From Candidatus Sulfotelmatobacter sp. (GTDB taxonomy: Bacteria; Acidobacteriota; Terriglobia; Terriglobales; Acidobacteriaceae): 49,185 nt of DNA. The first letter of the stretch is position 1; every line of letters starts with the position of its first letter. The stretch spans positions 1 through 49,185 of the forward strand of contig JASHOT010000108.1 of the NCBI GenBank assembly GCA_030040965.1, written 5' to 3'. Position numbers and translations under genes: made by a program. The notes beneath the pieces are model-generated. The model searched no databases and was not told the origin of the DNA. It saw nothing but the letters and a program-made list of their open reading frames with translations. Shown here in pieces: positions 6,910-15,483 of the stretch.

Positions 6910-7740
6910 TCAATACAGGTGGAAATCCACTTCCACCTCGATCTGCGTCGCCACTGGTTGGCCATTCAGCGTGGCCGGTTTGAAGCGCCAGTGGCTCACT
7001 GCTTCGATGGCCTTTTCGTCGAGTCCCATGCCGAGGCTCTGGCGCACGCGAATGTCGTAAGGATTTCCGTCTTTCCCCACAACCAGCATGAGCGTCACAA
7101 TGCCTTGCTGCTTGGCCTTGCGCGCCTCATCAGAAAAATTCGGCTCCGGGCTGTAGATCGGCTGCGGCACAGTCACGCCGGCTCTGCCAGCCGGGTAGAT
7201 TCCTGGCGGTCCGGAGCCGACATGCGGCCCAACGGAATCGCCAACACCGTCGCAACATCCAGTTCCGACTCCGCCCGGGCCGCCCCGGCCATTCGATAGC
7301 CACTTCGAAAACGGAGAACTCGGGTCACCGATTGGGCCGCCCTGCGGAAACTTAACGTCGGGAGCAACGACTACGGTCTCAGGCACGGCGAGCTTGGGTA
7401 TTTCAGTAGGCCGCATGACGTTCGGTGGCGCCAGTTGCTGATCAAGCGAGAGGCGCGGCGGATTGCCGCGTGAGGCGGGAAGTTTGTCGAAGCTGCCTCC
7501 ACCTCCGCCGCTGTGTCCAGAAAAAATGAGCGGCAAATCGGCGAACTGGAGTGGCCGCACGAGGGGTGGCCCTCCGCCGACTAAGCAACAGGTGAGATAA
7601 ATCAGGAACGAAAGCGCGGCGGCCTGCAGCAGAAGCGACAGGACAAACGACTCCCCACGCTGGCGATAAAAGTCATGATCATCCTGCGCCGAAAACATGG
7701 AAAACAGGCCTTGCGGCGATTGTGCCGATCTGGCAGTCAT
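6910..7740 (-). CDS. TonB-family energy-transducer-like protein
   Basis: 276-residue protein. A cytoplasmic N-terminus is followed by one membrane segment (ESFVLSLLLQAAALSFLIYLTCCL). Next comes a long Pro/Gly-rich periplasmic linker, then a C-terminal TonB domain (about residues 185-276) with the family pattern YSPEPNFSDEARKAKQQGIVTL, VGKDGNPYDIRVRQSLGMGLDEKAIEAV, WRFKPA. TonB proteins couple the inner-membrane proton gradient to outer-membrane receptors, but no ExbB, ExbD or receptor is nearby. The Gly-rich linker holds an odd Cys-Cys pair (VGTGCCDGVGD). The start at 7740 is fixed by CAGGAG 5 bases upstream; the longer frame to 7839 lacks this. Confidence 0.85.
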   Translation of the reverse strand: MTARSAQSPQGLFSMFSAQDDHDFYRQRGESFVLSLLLQAAALSFLIYLTCCLVGGGPPLVRPLQFADLPLIFSGHSGGGGGSFDKLPASRGNPPRLSLDQQLAPPNVMRPTEIPKLAVPETVVVAPDVKFPQGGPIGDPSSPFSKWLSNGRGGPGGVGTGCCDGVGDSVGPHVGSGPPGIYPAGRAGVTVPQPIYSPEPNFSDEARKAKQQGIVTLMLVVGKDGNPYDIRVRQSLGMGLDEKAIEAVSHWRFKPATLNGQPVATQIEVEVDFHLY

Positions 7741-8043
7741 GGCGCGCTCCTGGGGAGAAGTTGTACCGCTCGTCCCGGATATGACTTGCGATAAGACGCG
7801 GCCACCACAAAAAAGGATTCCTCGGCTTCGCCCGGACACACGGATCGAAAAGCCTCAGTCTGTTCTATCTGCTCGTTCATCTTCGCTGCTTCTAACTGCT
7901 TCATCCGGGAAATCCGGGTCTAGATTTCAAATTCCATGAATTTGCCCGTTTGACAGGCCTTTCGCCGCATTCCTATACTTCTTGACGCTCAACTTTTCGA
8001 TATCCGCTTTCGCAGGCCACCAATCCCTCGTCTGGAGGACATC
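7741..8043. other. Divergent intergenic region, TonB gene / BNR-repeat gene
   Basis: A 303-base gap between divergent genes. The plus side carries a near-consensus sigma-70 promoter (7950-7979) and a Shine-Dalgarno sequence before 8044. No coding sequence or strong palindrome is seen in the rest. Confidence 0.5.
7950..7979 (+). promoter_or_regulatory. Sigma-70-type promoter of the BNR-repeat protein gene
   Basis: -35 TTGACA (7950-7955), 18-base spacer, -10 TATACT (7974-7979). The expected transcript start is near 7986, giving a leader of about 58 bases before the ATG at 8044. The -35 is perfect consensus. Confidence 0.65.
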
Positions 8044-9153
8044 ATGCGGAAAGTCTCCTGGTTCGTTTTCTCGCTTCTCCTCGCCCTCACCTTCGCCAAC
8101 TTTTCTTTTGCGCAAGATTGGCAACCGCATCAGCCCACTCTCACTCCGCAGACCAGCAACACCACGCAGTTGCTGATCGCCATCAGCCCGGTCAACTCGA
8201 AGGTCGTATGGGCCGCGGGCACGGGCGGAACCTACGTGGTCACCACCGACGGTGGAAACACCTGGACCGCCGGAGTGGTGCCGGGAACATCACAACTGCA
8301 GTTCCGCGGCGTCTATGCCGTGAGCGACAAAATCGCCTATCTGATGTCGATCGGCAACGACCCCACAAATTTTCAGATCTATAAAACCACCGACGGCGGC
8401 GCGAACTGGACCGTGCAGTTCACCAATCAAATCCAGGCCGCGTTTCTGGATTGCATCGCCTTCTGGGATCCAGACCGTGGCATAGCGCAGGACGATTCCG
8501 TCGACGGAGTATTTCCGGATATCCGGACAGAAAATGGCCGCACCTGGCAATACATCGCCGAAAACATGCCGCCAGCGCTCTCCGGAGAGGCATCGTTTGC
8601 GGCCAGCGGAACCTGCATCACCGCGCAGGGAGAAAATAATGCCTGGGCGGCCACCGGCGGTTCGACCATCGCGAGAATTCTGGCCACGCGCGATGGCGGC
8701 AATACCTGGAACGCCTATGACACACCGCTCGAAGTTTCCGCCACCGGGGGCGGAATCTCTGTCGCGTTTCGCGATCCCTGGCACGGCCTGGTGGGCGGCG
8801 GCGATTTATCGACCAACACCAACATCGACATGGCCATCTCCGACGACGGCGGCCAGACCTGGACTCTGACCAATACGCCACCGCTGCAGGGATCGATCTT
8901 CTGCCTGGCTTATGTCAACGGGATGCGCGATCATCAGTTCGGCTGGGGCAATCAGCAGTATGAGCGGACCGTGGTCATCACCGCCGAAACCGAACCGGAC
9001 TTCGACTCGGGATCGGCAGCATGGACTCCCGATGAAGGCACGACCTGGTACACGCTGCCCAACGTCAGCGGATACTGGGCCGTCGGCTTCGCCGATCCAC
9101 ACGATGGATGGTTCGTCGGCAATAACGGTCAGATTCTGAAGATCAGTTTCTGA
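8044..9153 (+). CDS. Secreted BNR/Asp-box repeat (YCF48-like) beta-propeller protein
   Basis: 369-residue protein with a signal peptide (MRKVSWFVFSLLLALTFANFSFA) and at least five Asp-box-type motifs: TTDGGNTW, TTDGGANW, TRDGGNTW, SDDGGQTW and a degenerate TPDEGTTW. These mark blades of a sialidase-like or YCF48/HCF136-like beta-propeller; the C-terminal DGWFVGNNGQILK fits YCF48-type repeats. Catalytic sialidase residues are not evident, so a structural or binding role is more likely than a hydrolase. GGAGGACATC precedes the ATG and a strong promoter lies at 7950-7979. It is monocistronic and convergent with the AMIN-domain gene. It is presumably exported to the periplasm or cell surface. Confidence 0.8.
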   Translation: MRKVSWFVFSLLLALTFANFSFAQDWQPHQPTLTPQTSNTTQLLIAISPVNSKVVWAAGTGGTYVVTTDGGNTWTAGVVPGTSQLQFRGVYAVSDKIAYLMSIGNDPTNFQIYKTTDGGANWTVQFTNQIQAAFLDCIAFWDPDRGIAQDDSVDGVFPDIRTENGRTWQYIAENMPPALSGEASFAASGTCITAQGENNAWAATGGSTIARILATRDGGNTWNAYDTPLEVSATGGGISVAFRDPWHGLVGGGDLSTNTNIDMAISDDGGQTWTLTNTPPLQGSIFCLAYVNGMRDHQFGWGNQQYERTVVITAETEPDFDSGSAAWTPDEGTTWYTLPNVSGYWAVGFADPHDGWFVGNNGQILKISF

Positions 9154-9217
9154 CGGAGCAAAGTTCGAATCGCCGGAGGACAAACCCGAGGTCGCAGTGT
9201 ATTTATTTGAAGCGTCC

Positions 9218-10714
9218 CTAGCTGAAGATTCCGGCAAAAATTCCGCGCAGCCGATGGAAAAACCCACCTGACTTGGGTTTCGCCGGCGGCGGAGGCTGAA
9301 CCACAGTTTCGAGGTGCACTTCGCGCACGGAAGAATCGGTTGCAGGCAAGGCTTTCGCAGTCTCCACGGGCGCGGCAGGAATGGAAGCATTCGTTGACGA
9401 CGATCCTGGGGCTGTGCGTTCTTTCGCGTCGAAGACGAAGGGCACATCCACTTGCATGTGAACTTCATTCGGATGCGACGGCGGCACGGGCGCGGTTTCC
9501 GGGCCATTCGAGAGCCGCGTTGACGCGGGATTGCCAGATTCACCGGCAGAATTCGTCGTCGCCGAGGAAGATGCGGGCATCGCCGAACCTCCCAACTGAA
9601 CTTTCTCCGGCAGTCGCGAGTCGGGCATTGGGGTCGTGGAAGTGTCGGTCTTCATCACCGCGGGCGGCGGAGGGCATCCGCATTCGAGAGGAACATTCGC
9701 GTCGACTTTGTCGATCTGCCCGGAGTGAAAGACGGCCTGCTCGGTCGGCTTGACCTGGTAAATGCGGTCGCCCATCAGCTCAGAGACGATCGCCGAAGAC
9801 GTGTTTCCGGCAAGTGTGCGCACACAGGTATTGCCGTGATTGTCGGCGCTGACGGCGAAATGAAAATGGCCGGGACCGGCAAACAGGATGCGGAAGTCAG
9901 GGGTGAGAATCGTGTCGGCCGAGGCGCCCAGCGAATAGTGCGTCTCCAGTCCTCCCGTGCTTATGCCGAGCATGAGATCGCGCTTGGTGCGTGAGGGTGT
10001 AATCGAAATCGTTGTGCCCGGGCAAACGCGAATGTCTCCGCCCCGCGCCAACTGAAGAACCGCCGTCTCCGAACTCGCGGTGACCGATGACCCGGCGGCG
10101 ATTCGCGTCCCGGCAAACACGATCGCCCCCGCTCCTCCCGTGACTGGCACGATCTCAGGAGGCGCATCCAAGGTCGCGTCCGCCGCGGTCGGCGCCTCTG
10201 CCGGTCGTTTGCCTGCGTTCAGATCTTCTGCCGGCTTCAAGCGAACCATCAGGCGATTGCCGGCGCCGTCCCAGGTGTAGGCGTAGGGCGCGAGCAGATC
10301 GAGCACGATACGCGTCACAGGAGGGTCCGCCTTAAACTGATCGGCGCGGATGGCAAGAATGTTTTCTTTCTTGATCGGAATCTGCTTTTGCACGAGGCCG
10401 AGCTTGGAATTCGGCAGATCGATGACCAGACGCGGCGGCGAGTCGAGCGTCTGCACCTCAGGAATGACAGGGCCTCCCTTGGTAACAATCTCAACCGCCG
10501 GCGCTCCGTTTTCCTGCACGATGCGAACGCTCTTGACCGTTGGCGGCGGGCCGAAGGTCTGGGCCGCGACCGCGACGGTCATAAAAATGATCGCGCAAAG
10601 AACGATTGTCCAAGAAACGATCGCCGAAAACACGAAGTTCGAGCGCCCGGCTTGCGCAGTCTGAATCAACCTGGCAGAAAGTTGGAGCAACGAATTCCTC
10701 GCGGGAGTATGCAA
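9218..10714 (-). CDS. Exported AMIN-domain protein with FecR-like middle region
   Basis: 498-residue protein. A hydrophobic signal or anchor segment (about residues 27-50, ending TVAVAAQ) is followed by an AMIN domain ([49 protein letters not shown]; residues about 58-160). The middle (about 195-345) resembles FecR sensor folds, with stretches such as [20 protein letters not shown] long low-complexity Pro/Ser/Thr tail ends [18 protein letters not shown] domains target envelope machines such as amidases and secretins, but no catalytic domain is attached here. The listed start is a TTG with no Shine-Dalgarno sequence; a nearby downstream GTG or TTG could also serve. It follows the PilZ gene across octamer element 3. 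Confidence 0.75.
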   Translation of the reverse strand: MHTPARNSLLQLSARLIQTAQAGRSNFVFSAIVSWTIVLCAIIFMTVAVAAQTFGPPPTVKSVRIVQENGAPAVEIVTKGGPVIPEVQTLDSPPRLVIDLPNSKLGLVQKQIPIKKENILAIRADQFKADPPVTRIVLDLLAPYAYTWDGAGNRLMVRLKPAEDLNAGKRPAEAPTAADATLDAPPEIVPVTGGAGAIVFAGTRIAAGSSVTASSETAVLQLARGGDIRVCPGTTISITPSRTKRDLMLGISTGGLETHYSLGASADTILTPDFRILFAGPGHFHFAVSADNHGNTCVRTLAGNTSSAIVSELMGDRIYQVKPTEQAVFHSGQIDKVDANVPLECGCPPPPAVMKTDTSTTPMPDSRLPEKVQLGGSAMPASSSATTNSAGESGNPASTRLSNGPETAPVPPSHPNEVHMQVDVPFVFDAKERTAPGSSSTNASIPAAPVETAKALPATDSSVREVHLETVVQPPPPAKPKSGGFFHRLRGIFAGIFS

Positions 10715-10756
10715 GGAACATATCAGGCAGAGGGGGGTGGTGGAAAGCGGGAGATC

Positions 10757-10860
10757 AAAGTTGCAAAGTTTCAGAGTTTCAAGGTTTCAGAGTTTCAAAG
10801 TCTTGAGGCTGGAGCCGTGTTTCTGGCGTTGAAACTATGCAACCTTGAGACTTTGAAATC
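10757..10860. repeat. Octamer-phased inverted element, copy 3
   Basis: The left array has six consecutive 8-bp units from 10757 to 10804 (10757-10764, 10765-10772, 10773-10780, 10781-10788, 10789-10796, 10797-10804). Their consensus is ARRGTTTC. A 24-bp spacer follows (10805-10828), then a right array of four units from 10829 to 10860: TTGAAACT, ATGCAACC, TTGAGACT, TTGAAATC. The right end lies 7 bases before the PilZ gene stop codon, with the same CTGCT junction as copy 2. Confidence 0.8.
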
Positions 10861-10867
10861 TGCTTTC

Positions 10868-11203
10868 CTACGCTTCGGGCAGGAATTCATATTCTTCGAT
10901 CACCGCCGCGACGGCGAGTTTGCCATCATCGCGGCCATTTTCCACGCGCACCACGTGTCCCTTGCACTGCACGCGAATGCTTTCGGTGAGCGTGATCTCG
11001 GGGGGCAGGGTCAGCGTGAATCCAATCGGGGATCCCTGTTCCACGGAGGAATCGAGGTAAAAGCAGATGCCGCGAGCGCTGACGTCGCGAATCTGCGCAA
11101 TTTCCTTACCGTGACCGTTGTGATTCTGTCCGTGATCCACGGAGACAGGGACACGCAGCGCAAACCGGCGTGCGGCGCGCTTTTCGTGCTGGAGCTCGGA
11201 CAT
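10868..11203 (-). CDS. PilZ-domain protein
   Basis: 111-residue single-domain protein. The RRFALR motif near residue 12 matches the RxxxR c-di-GMP-binding signature, and IRDVSARGICFYLD matches the D/NxSxxG motif. Beta-strands follow to VENGRDDGKLAVAAVIEEYEF. PilZ proteins bind cyclic di-GMP and modulate motility, secretion or polysaccharide synthesis. With no fused output domain this one would act by protein contact. GGAGGAAG lies 4-5 bases upstream of the ATG. It precedes the AMIN-domain gene on the same strand; the 153-base gap between them contains octamer element 3. Confidence 0.9.
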   Translation of the reverse strand: MSELQHEKRAARRFALRVPVSVDHGQNHNGHGKEIAQIRDVSARGICFYLDSSVEQGSPIGFTLTLPPEITLTESIRVQCKGHVVRVENGRDDGKLAVAAVIEEYEFLPEA

Positions 11204-11410
11204 CTTGCTTCCTCCTGACGTGGCGTGAAATGGCGTTCACAGCCTTAAACCCGCTATACAAGTAAGGATGCTCCGCACGCCCGCTACGGTCAATACCACC
11301 GTTGGGTACCGATGTGGCTCTTTTCGGTAGTCCGGTCTGCCGTTCTGGGCTGCACTCAGCAGAGGCGTGCCCTCACGCAGCCCTCAACCGCTGACGCAGC
11401 TTTCGTTGTA

Positions 11411-11454
11411 ATCTGATGCCAGCTTCTCATCTGATGCCAGCTTTAATCTGATGC
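11411..11454. repeat. Triple short repeat directly upstream of trpG
   Basis: ATCTGATGCCAGCTT occurs at 11411-11425 and 11429-11443, and a shorter third copy ATCTGATGC at 11446-11454, just before the AAGGA ribosome-binding site and TTG start of trpG. The offsets are 18 and 17 bases. It could be a chance expansion or a site for a regulator or translational control. Confidence 0.6.
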
Positions 11455-11467
11455 AAGGATCAGTAAC

Positions 11468-12049
11468 TTGATATTCGTTCTCGACAACTACGATTCCTTC
11501 ACTTACAACCTCGTCCAGTACATCGGAGAACTGGGCAAGGCCGTCGAAGTGTATCGAAACGATCAGATTACGGTCGCGGAGGTAGAAAAGACGCGGCCGG
11601 AGCGAATCGTGATTTCTCCCGGCCCCTGCACTCCTCGTGAGGCCGGCATCAGCATCGATCTGATCCGTCATTTCGCCGGAAAGGTGCCCGTGCTGGGCGT
11701 CTGCCTCGGACATCAGGCAATCGGCGAAGCCTTCGGCGCCAAAGTCATCCGCGCCCCTCACCTGATGCATGGCAAGACCAGCTCCGTCGTGCACGACAAC
11801 AAGACTATTTTTCAAGGCCTGCCTATGCCCATGACGGCCACGCGTTACCATTCGCTCATCGTGGCGGAAGAAGATTTGCCGGCTGAACTGGAAGTCAGTG
11901 CGTGGACGACCGAGAAAGACGGCAGCCGCACCATCATGGGATTGCGCCACCGGCGCCATGAGGTTGAGGGAGTGCAGTTTCACCCCGAAAGCGTGCTCAC
12001 CGACGCGGGCAAAAAACTGGTGCAGAATTTCCTTTTCATGGAGTCATGA
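11468..12049 (+). CDS. trpG: Anthranilate synthase component II (glutamine amidotransferase)
   Basis: 193-residue class I glutamine amidotransferase that supplies ammonia to TrpE, and possibly to the folate enzyme PabB. The catalytic triad is intact: nucleophile Cys79 in [15 protein letters not shown], with His172 and Glu174 in GVQFHPES. The oxyanion region [12 protein letters not shown] is present. The start codon is TTG at 11468, supported by AAGGA at 11455-11459 with 8-base spacing. Its partner trpE lies at 15484-16962 on the opposite strand rather than adjacent. A triple short repeat abuts the ribosome-binding site. Confidence 0.93.
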   Translation: MIFVLDNYDSFTYNLVQYIGELGKAVEVYRNDQITVAEVEKTRPERIVISPGPCTPREAGISIDLIRHFAGKVPVLGVCLGHQAIGEAFGAKVIRAPHLMHGKTSSVVHDNKTIFQGLPMPMTATRYHSLIVAEEDLPAELEVSAWTTEKDGSRTIMGLRHRRHEVEGVQFHPESVLTDAGKKLVQNFLFMES

Positions 12050-12215
12050 GCCTTGAGTCCCTATTCATGAGCCCGCACTCCTGAACCCCAAGTCGAGATT
12101 TGGGAGGCTCGATGCAACTGGCTCGGGATCTGCACCTTGCAACTAAACAGCAAATCCCAGATTCGCGACCGTTCTATACTCGGGGGCATTCTTCTAGGGA
12201 AAGGAAGTTCGCGCC

Positions 12216-13439
12216 ATGACTGCTTTTCCTCCTCGGTTCGGGATTTCATCACTCGCGCTACTGCTGGTCTCGCTTCTCTGCGGCTTTGCCCAGGCGCAAT
12301 TCATGGTGCCGCCCGTACCCATGCCGGCGGGATCCTGGAGATTCATTGTCGCCGGAGATTCGCGCAATTGCGGTGACATCGTCATGCCGGCCATCGCGGC
12401 ACACAGCGCTCGTTACACTCCAAGTTTTTACTGGCATCTCGGCGATCTGCGCGCGATTTACAAGATCGACGAAGACATGGCCTTCGCCGCGGCCAACAGC
12501 GGCGAATTCCTCGGCTGCAGCCTGTACCTCGAACGCGCCTGGCCCGATTTCATCGAACATCAGATCGCGCCCTTCGGCGGCGTCCCGTTTTATGTGGGGA
12601 TCGGCAATCACGAAGTCATTCCGCCGAAAGACCGCTATCAGTTCCGGCGACAGTTTGCGGCGTGGCTAGACCAGGACACCCTGCGTCAACAGCGCGCCGA
12701 CGACGATGCCGCAGACGCGAAGAAATATGGCCCAGAAAAGAAATCCACGAAAGAAAACCCGGGGAAAAAGGATGCCGTACCTGCCGAAGCCGCGCCTCCG
12801 CCCTCCTGGTTTCATTGGGCGGTGAAGGGCGTGGATTTCATTTATCTCGACAACGCCTCCGATCTTTTCCCGCCGGACGAGGTCGACTGGTTCAAGAAAA
12901 TCCTCGAGCGTGACTCGGGCGGCGACAAAGTAAAAAGCGTGGTAGTCGGCATGCACGAGGCGCTGCCCGGCAGCCTGGCCAACAATCACAGTATGGGCGA
13001 CAGCACAGTTGACGGTGCGCGCACCAGCGGAGTCGCCGTCTACGAGGCGCTGCGCACTTTCCGTGACCAGACCAAGAAAAACGTCTACGTGCTCGCCAGC
13101 CATTCGCACTTCTACATGGAAGACATTTTCCACACTGACGAGATCAAAAAACATGATGATCCGTTGCCGGGCTGGATTGTCGGGACGGCAGGCGCAGTAC
13201 GCTACACGCTACCCGTGCCTGCTTCCGACAAAGCAAAAACCGATGTGTACGGGTATCTCGTGGGAACCGTTGCCGAAGACGGAACGATTGAGTTCAAGTT
13301 TCAGGAGATTCGCGAGGGTGAGTTGCCCCCGAACGTGCAGCGGGACTATCCGCGCCCGCTGATTCACTGGTGCTTCGCACAGAATTCGCAGGACACGGAT
13401 TATCCGACAGAAGACATCACGCCTCTCTGCGCAAAGTAA
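12216..13439 (+). CDS. Secreted calcineurin-like metallophosphoesterase
   Basis: 407-residue protein with signal peptide MTAFPPRFGISSLALLLVSLLCGFAQAQ. The metallophosphoesterase motifs are in order: AGDSRNCGD (Asp48), GDLR (Asp77), GIGNHE (Asn131, His132), VVGMHEALP and ASHSHFY, giving a dinuclear metal site. A hydrophilic Lys/Glu-rich insert (about residues 155-200) interrupts the core between the GNHE and His motifs. The substrate is unknown; phosphomonoester or phosphodiester hydrolysis in the periplasm is likely. A TATACT -10-like box lies around 12175-12180 and AAGGAA before the ATG. Its stop codon is only 4 bases from that of the convergent GT39 gene. Confidence 0.85.
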   Translation: MTAFPPRFGISSLALLLVSLLCGFAQAQFMVPPVPMPAGSWRFIVAGDSRNCGDIVMPAIAAHSARYTPSFYWHLGDLRAIYKIDEDMAFAAANSGEFLGCSLYLERAWPDFIEHQIAPFGGVPFYVGIGNHEVIPPKDRYQFRRQFAAWLDQDTLRQQRADDDAADAKKYGPEKKSTKENPGKKDAVPAEAAPPPSWFHWAVKGVDFIYLDNASDLFPPDEVDWFKKILERDSGGDKVKSVVVGMHEALPGSLANNHSMGDSTVDGARTSGVAVYEALRTFRDQTKKNVYVLASHSHFYMEDIFHTDEIKKHDDPLPGWIVGTAGAVRYTLPVPASDKAKTDVYGYLVGTVAEDGTIEFKFQEIREGELPPNVQRDYPRPLIHWCFAQNSQDTDYPTEDITPLCAK

Positions 13440-13443
13440 ACCG

Positions 13444-15480
13444 TCAATGAACGGCGGCCATTCCCTGGTGGGCAAGCCAAGCGGAATACGCCTGAAACTC
13501 AGGATCGATCGTTTGCGCGAGATGTAGCGCCCGCTCATAGGCAACGCGCGCTTCCTCTTTTCGATTCAAATGCGCAAACGCATCGCCCAAAGCGATCTGG
13601 CTGGCCGCATCGTCTGGCGCCAGCGAAACTGCAGTTTGGGCCTCGCTCAGGGCTTCCGCAGCCTCGCCTTGTTCGAGGAATTGAGAAGCGGCATAGGCGT
13701 GCGAGTTGGCTGCGGCAAGAGGCAGATCGAATTGGCCGTGGAAGACAAAAAGTCCGCCAGCAATCAAGTCATCGGGCTTCATCTTCTGGAATTGCGCATA
13801 GGGATTCAATTCCGCCGGTCCCCAGAGACTTAAGAGTTCCGCGTCACTGATGAGAACTGTTCCTTCGACGTGCGCTGGAATCATCGGCGTCGGCAATCCG
13901 AAGGCGATCGCGATTTTATCGGGTAGCGGTTGGCAGGAAATGCCGTAATAGCTGGGCACTGCCACGGCAGAGGCATAATAATCGAACCAGCAGTCCTTCA
14001 CTCCATGCCGGTCCAGATATTTCTTTGCAAGCTTGAGCTGTTGTCCCCAGTCCACGTTGGAGTCGCTTAGGAATTTGTACGTATTCGAAGGCCCGCCCCA
14101 TGCCTCATTGGCGTAGGGAAGATAATCGGGGAAGGCTCGCATTGAAGAAATAACATGAAGAGCGAGCAACGCAACCACAACATACAACCATTCTCGCCGC
14201 GAAGTCGCGAGCCGATGGCTTGCACAGGCACATAACAGGATCAGAAAAGGATATAACGGCAACAAGTAACGGTTCCCATGATTGAACCCCGAAGCCAACG
14301 CTGCCGCCAAATAAACAGCCGAAGGAATCACGAGAAACAGAAATTCTCTTAACCGGCCAACGCCACGCATCAGAAGCGCTGCAACACAAATACATAGCAG
14401 CAGCAGAAATCCCAGCGTGCTTTTGATGACGAACGTTGCCAGCGGGTAATACCACAGCCCGTGCGGATAAACCTTTCCAAACAAGTACGGTGTGACATAT
14501 CTGGGAGCGATTCTGATATCGGAGAGGCCGTAAAGGTACGCTTCCGGAAGCAAACGATGTCGGGCTGTCCACAAGAGCAAACGTTCCACGCCCGGACTTT
14601 GCATCTGCGGAAGATAGTTGGCGAAATCCGGGATCATCGTTAACCCATTCGGACGAGCCTGAAAGCGGAATCCGTAAAACGCCCAGAGAATTGCCACCGA
14701 AATGAATCCCGCGACCACCAACGACAGAAGCAGCCGCAACAGATATCTCCCACGACCGGCTTGAGCAAGCCTGGAATCCTTCGGACTGAGCGTGACGTCA
14801 GCTGCCACCAAAAGCAGCAGAATCGGACCCCAGAGAATGCCGGAATGCTTCGCGGCCAGGCAAAACCCTCCCACCACACCAACGAGAACAAGGCGCGTAA
14901 GCGTGGGATTTTTTACATACCGATAAAACGCAAAGACCGTGGCCAACAGGAAAAGCGCCATGCCCATATCGGTCGTAACCAGCGCGCCGTTGGCGATGAT
15001 ATTGGGCTCGAAAACAAAGAGCAGCAAGGAAATCATGCCTACAGAACGTCCGAACATTTCGCACGCCGCGGCAAAGATAGCCAATGCCGCCAAAATTGTC
15101 AGCGAGGCTACGGCCATACGGGCGGGCAAGACAATTTGATCCGCGTTGTTGGAAAACAGGAACTGCCTTCCGCCCGCGAATTCCGCGAATTTGAAAAAAG
15201 TGTCTGCCGGCGATGGATAGGACAACTGCAGCGGCAGCAGCGGAAGCGCGGCCAGCATCTTCACCAGTGGCGGGTGTTCCGGATTAATTCCGTAGTCAGC
15301 GCGCGTCCAATAACTGTATCCCGCCAGTATATGACAACCTTCGTCAAACACGGGAGATTGCCTTCGGGCCGGGACGATGAGTTCAACCGACAACACCGCT
15401 AGCAGCAAAACAACCGCAATAATCACCCAACTGCGCGGCCATCGTGAGGGATAGAGGACCTCGGGAACACTTCCATTCAT
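13444..15480 (-). CDS. GT39-type dolichyl-phosphate-mannose-like glycosyltransferase with C-terminal TPRs
   Basis: 678-residue polytopic membrane protein. The first helix (WVIIAVVLLLAVLSVELIV) is followed by the GT-C signature FDEGCHILAGYSYWTRADYGINPEHPPLVK, carrying the DE acidic pair and HPPL motif of PMT_2/ArnT-like enzymes. About ten more membrane segments extend to roughly residue 440. A periplasmic domain follows, then about two TPR-like helices at the C-terminus (QGEAAEALSEAQTAVSLAPDD and onward). GT39 enzymes transfer sugars from polyprenyl-phosphate donors to proteins or lipids outside the inner membrane. The ATG at 15480 is 3 bases after the trpE stop codon, so it is almost certainly co-transcribed with trpE. 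Confidence 0.85.
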   Translation of the reverse strand: MNGSVPEVLYPSRWPRSWVIIAVVLLLAVLSVELIVPARRQSPVFDEGCHILAGYSYWTRADYGINPEHPPLVKMLAALPLLPLQLSYPSPADTFFKFAEFAGGRQFLFSNNADQIVLPARMAVASLTILAALAIFAAACEMFGRSVGMISLLLFVFEPNIIANGALVTTDMGMALFLLATVFAFYRYVKNPTLTRLVLVGVVGGFCLAAKHSGILWGPILLLLVAADVTLSPKDSRLAQAGRGRYLLRLLLSLVVAGFISVAILWAFYGFRFQARPNGLTMIPDFANYLPQMQSPGVERLLLWTARHRLLPEAYLYGLSDIRIAPRYVTPYLFGKVYPHGLWYYPLATFVIKSTLGFLLLLCICVAALLMRGVGRLREFLFLVIPSAVYLAAALASGFNHGNRYLLPLYPFLILLCACASHRLATSRREWLYVVVALLALHVISSMRAFPDYLPYANEAWGGPSNTYKFLSDSNVDWGQQLKLAKKYLDRHGVKDCWFDYYASAVAVPSYYGISCQPLPDKIAIAFGLPTPMIPAHVEGTVLISDAELLSLWGPAELNPYAQFQKMKPDDLIAGGLFVFHGQFDLPLAAANSHAYAASQFLEQGEAAEALSEAQTAVSLAPDDAASQIALGDAFAHLNRKEEARVAYERALHLAQTIDPEFQAYSAWLAHQGMAAVH

Positions 15481-15483
15481 GGC

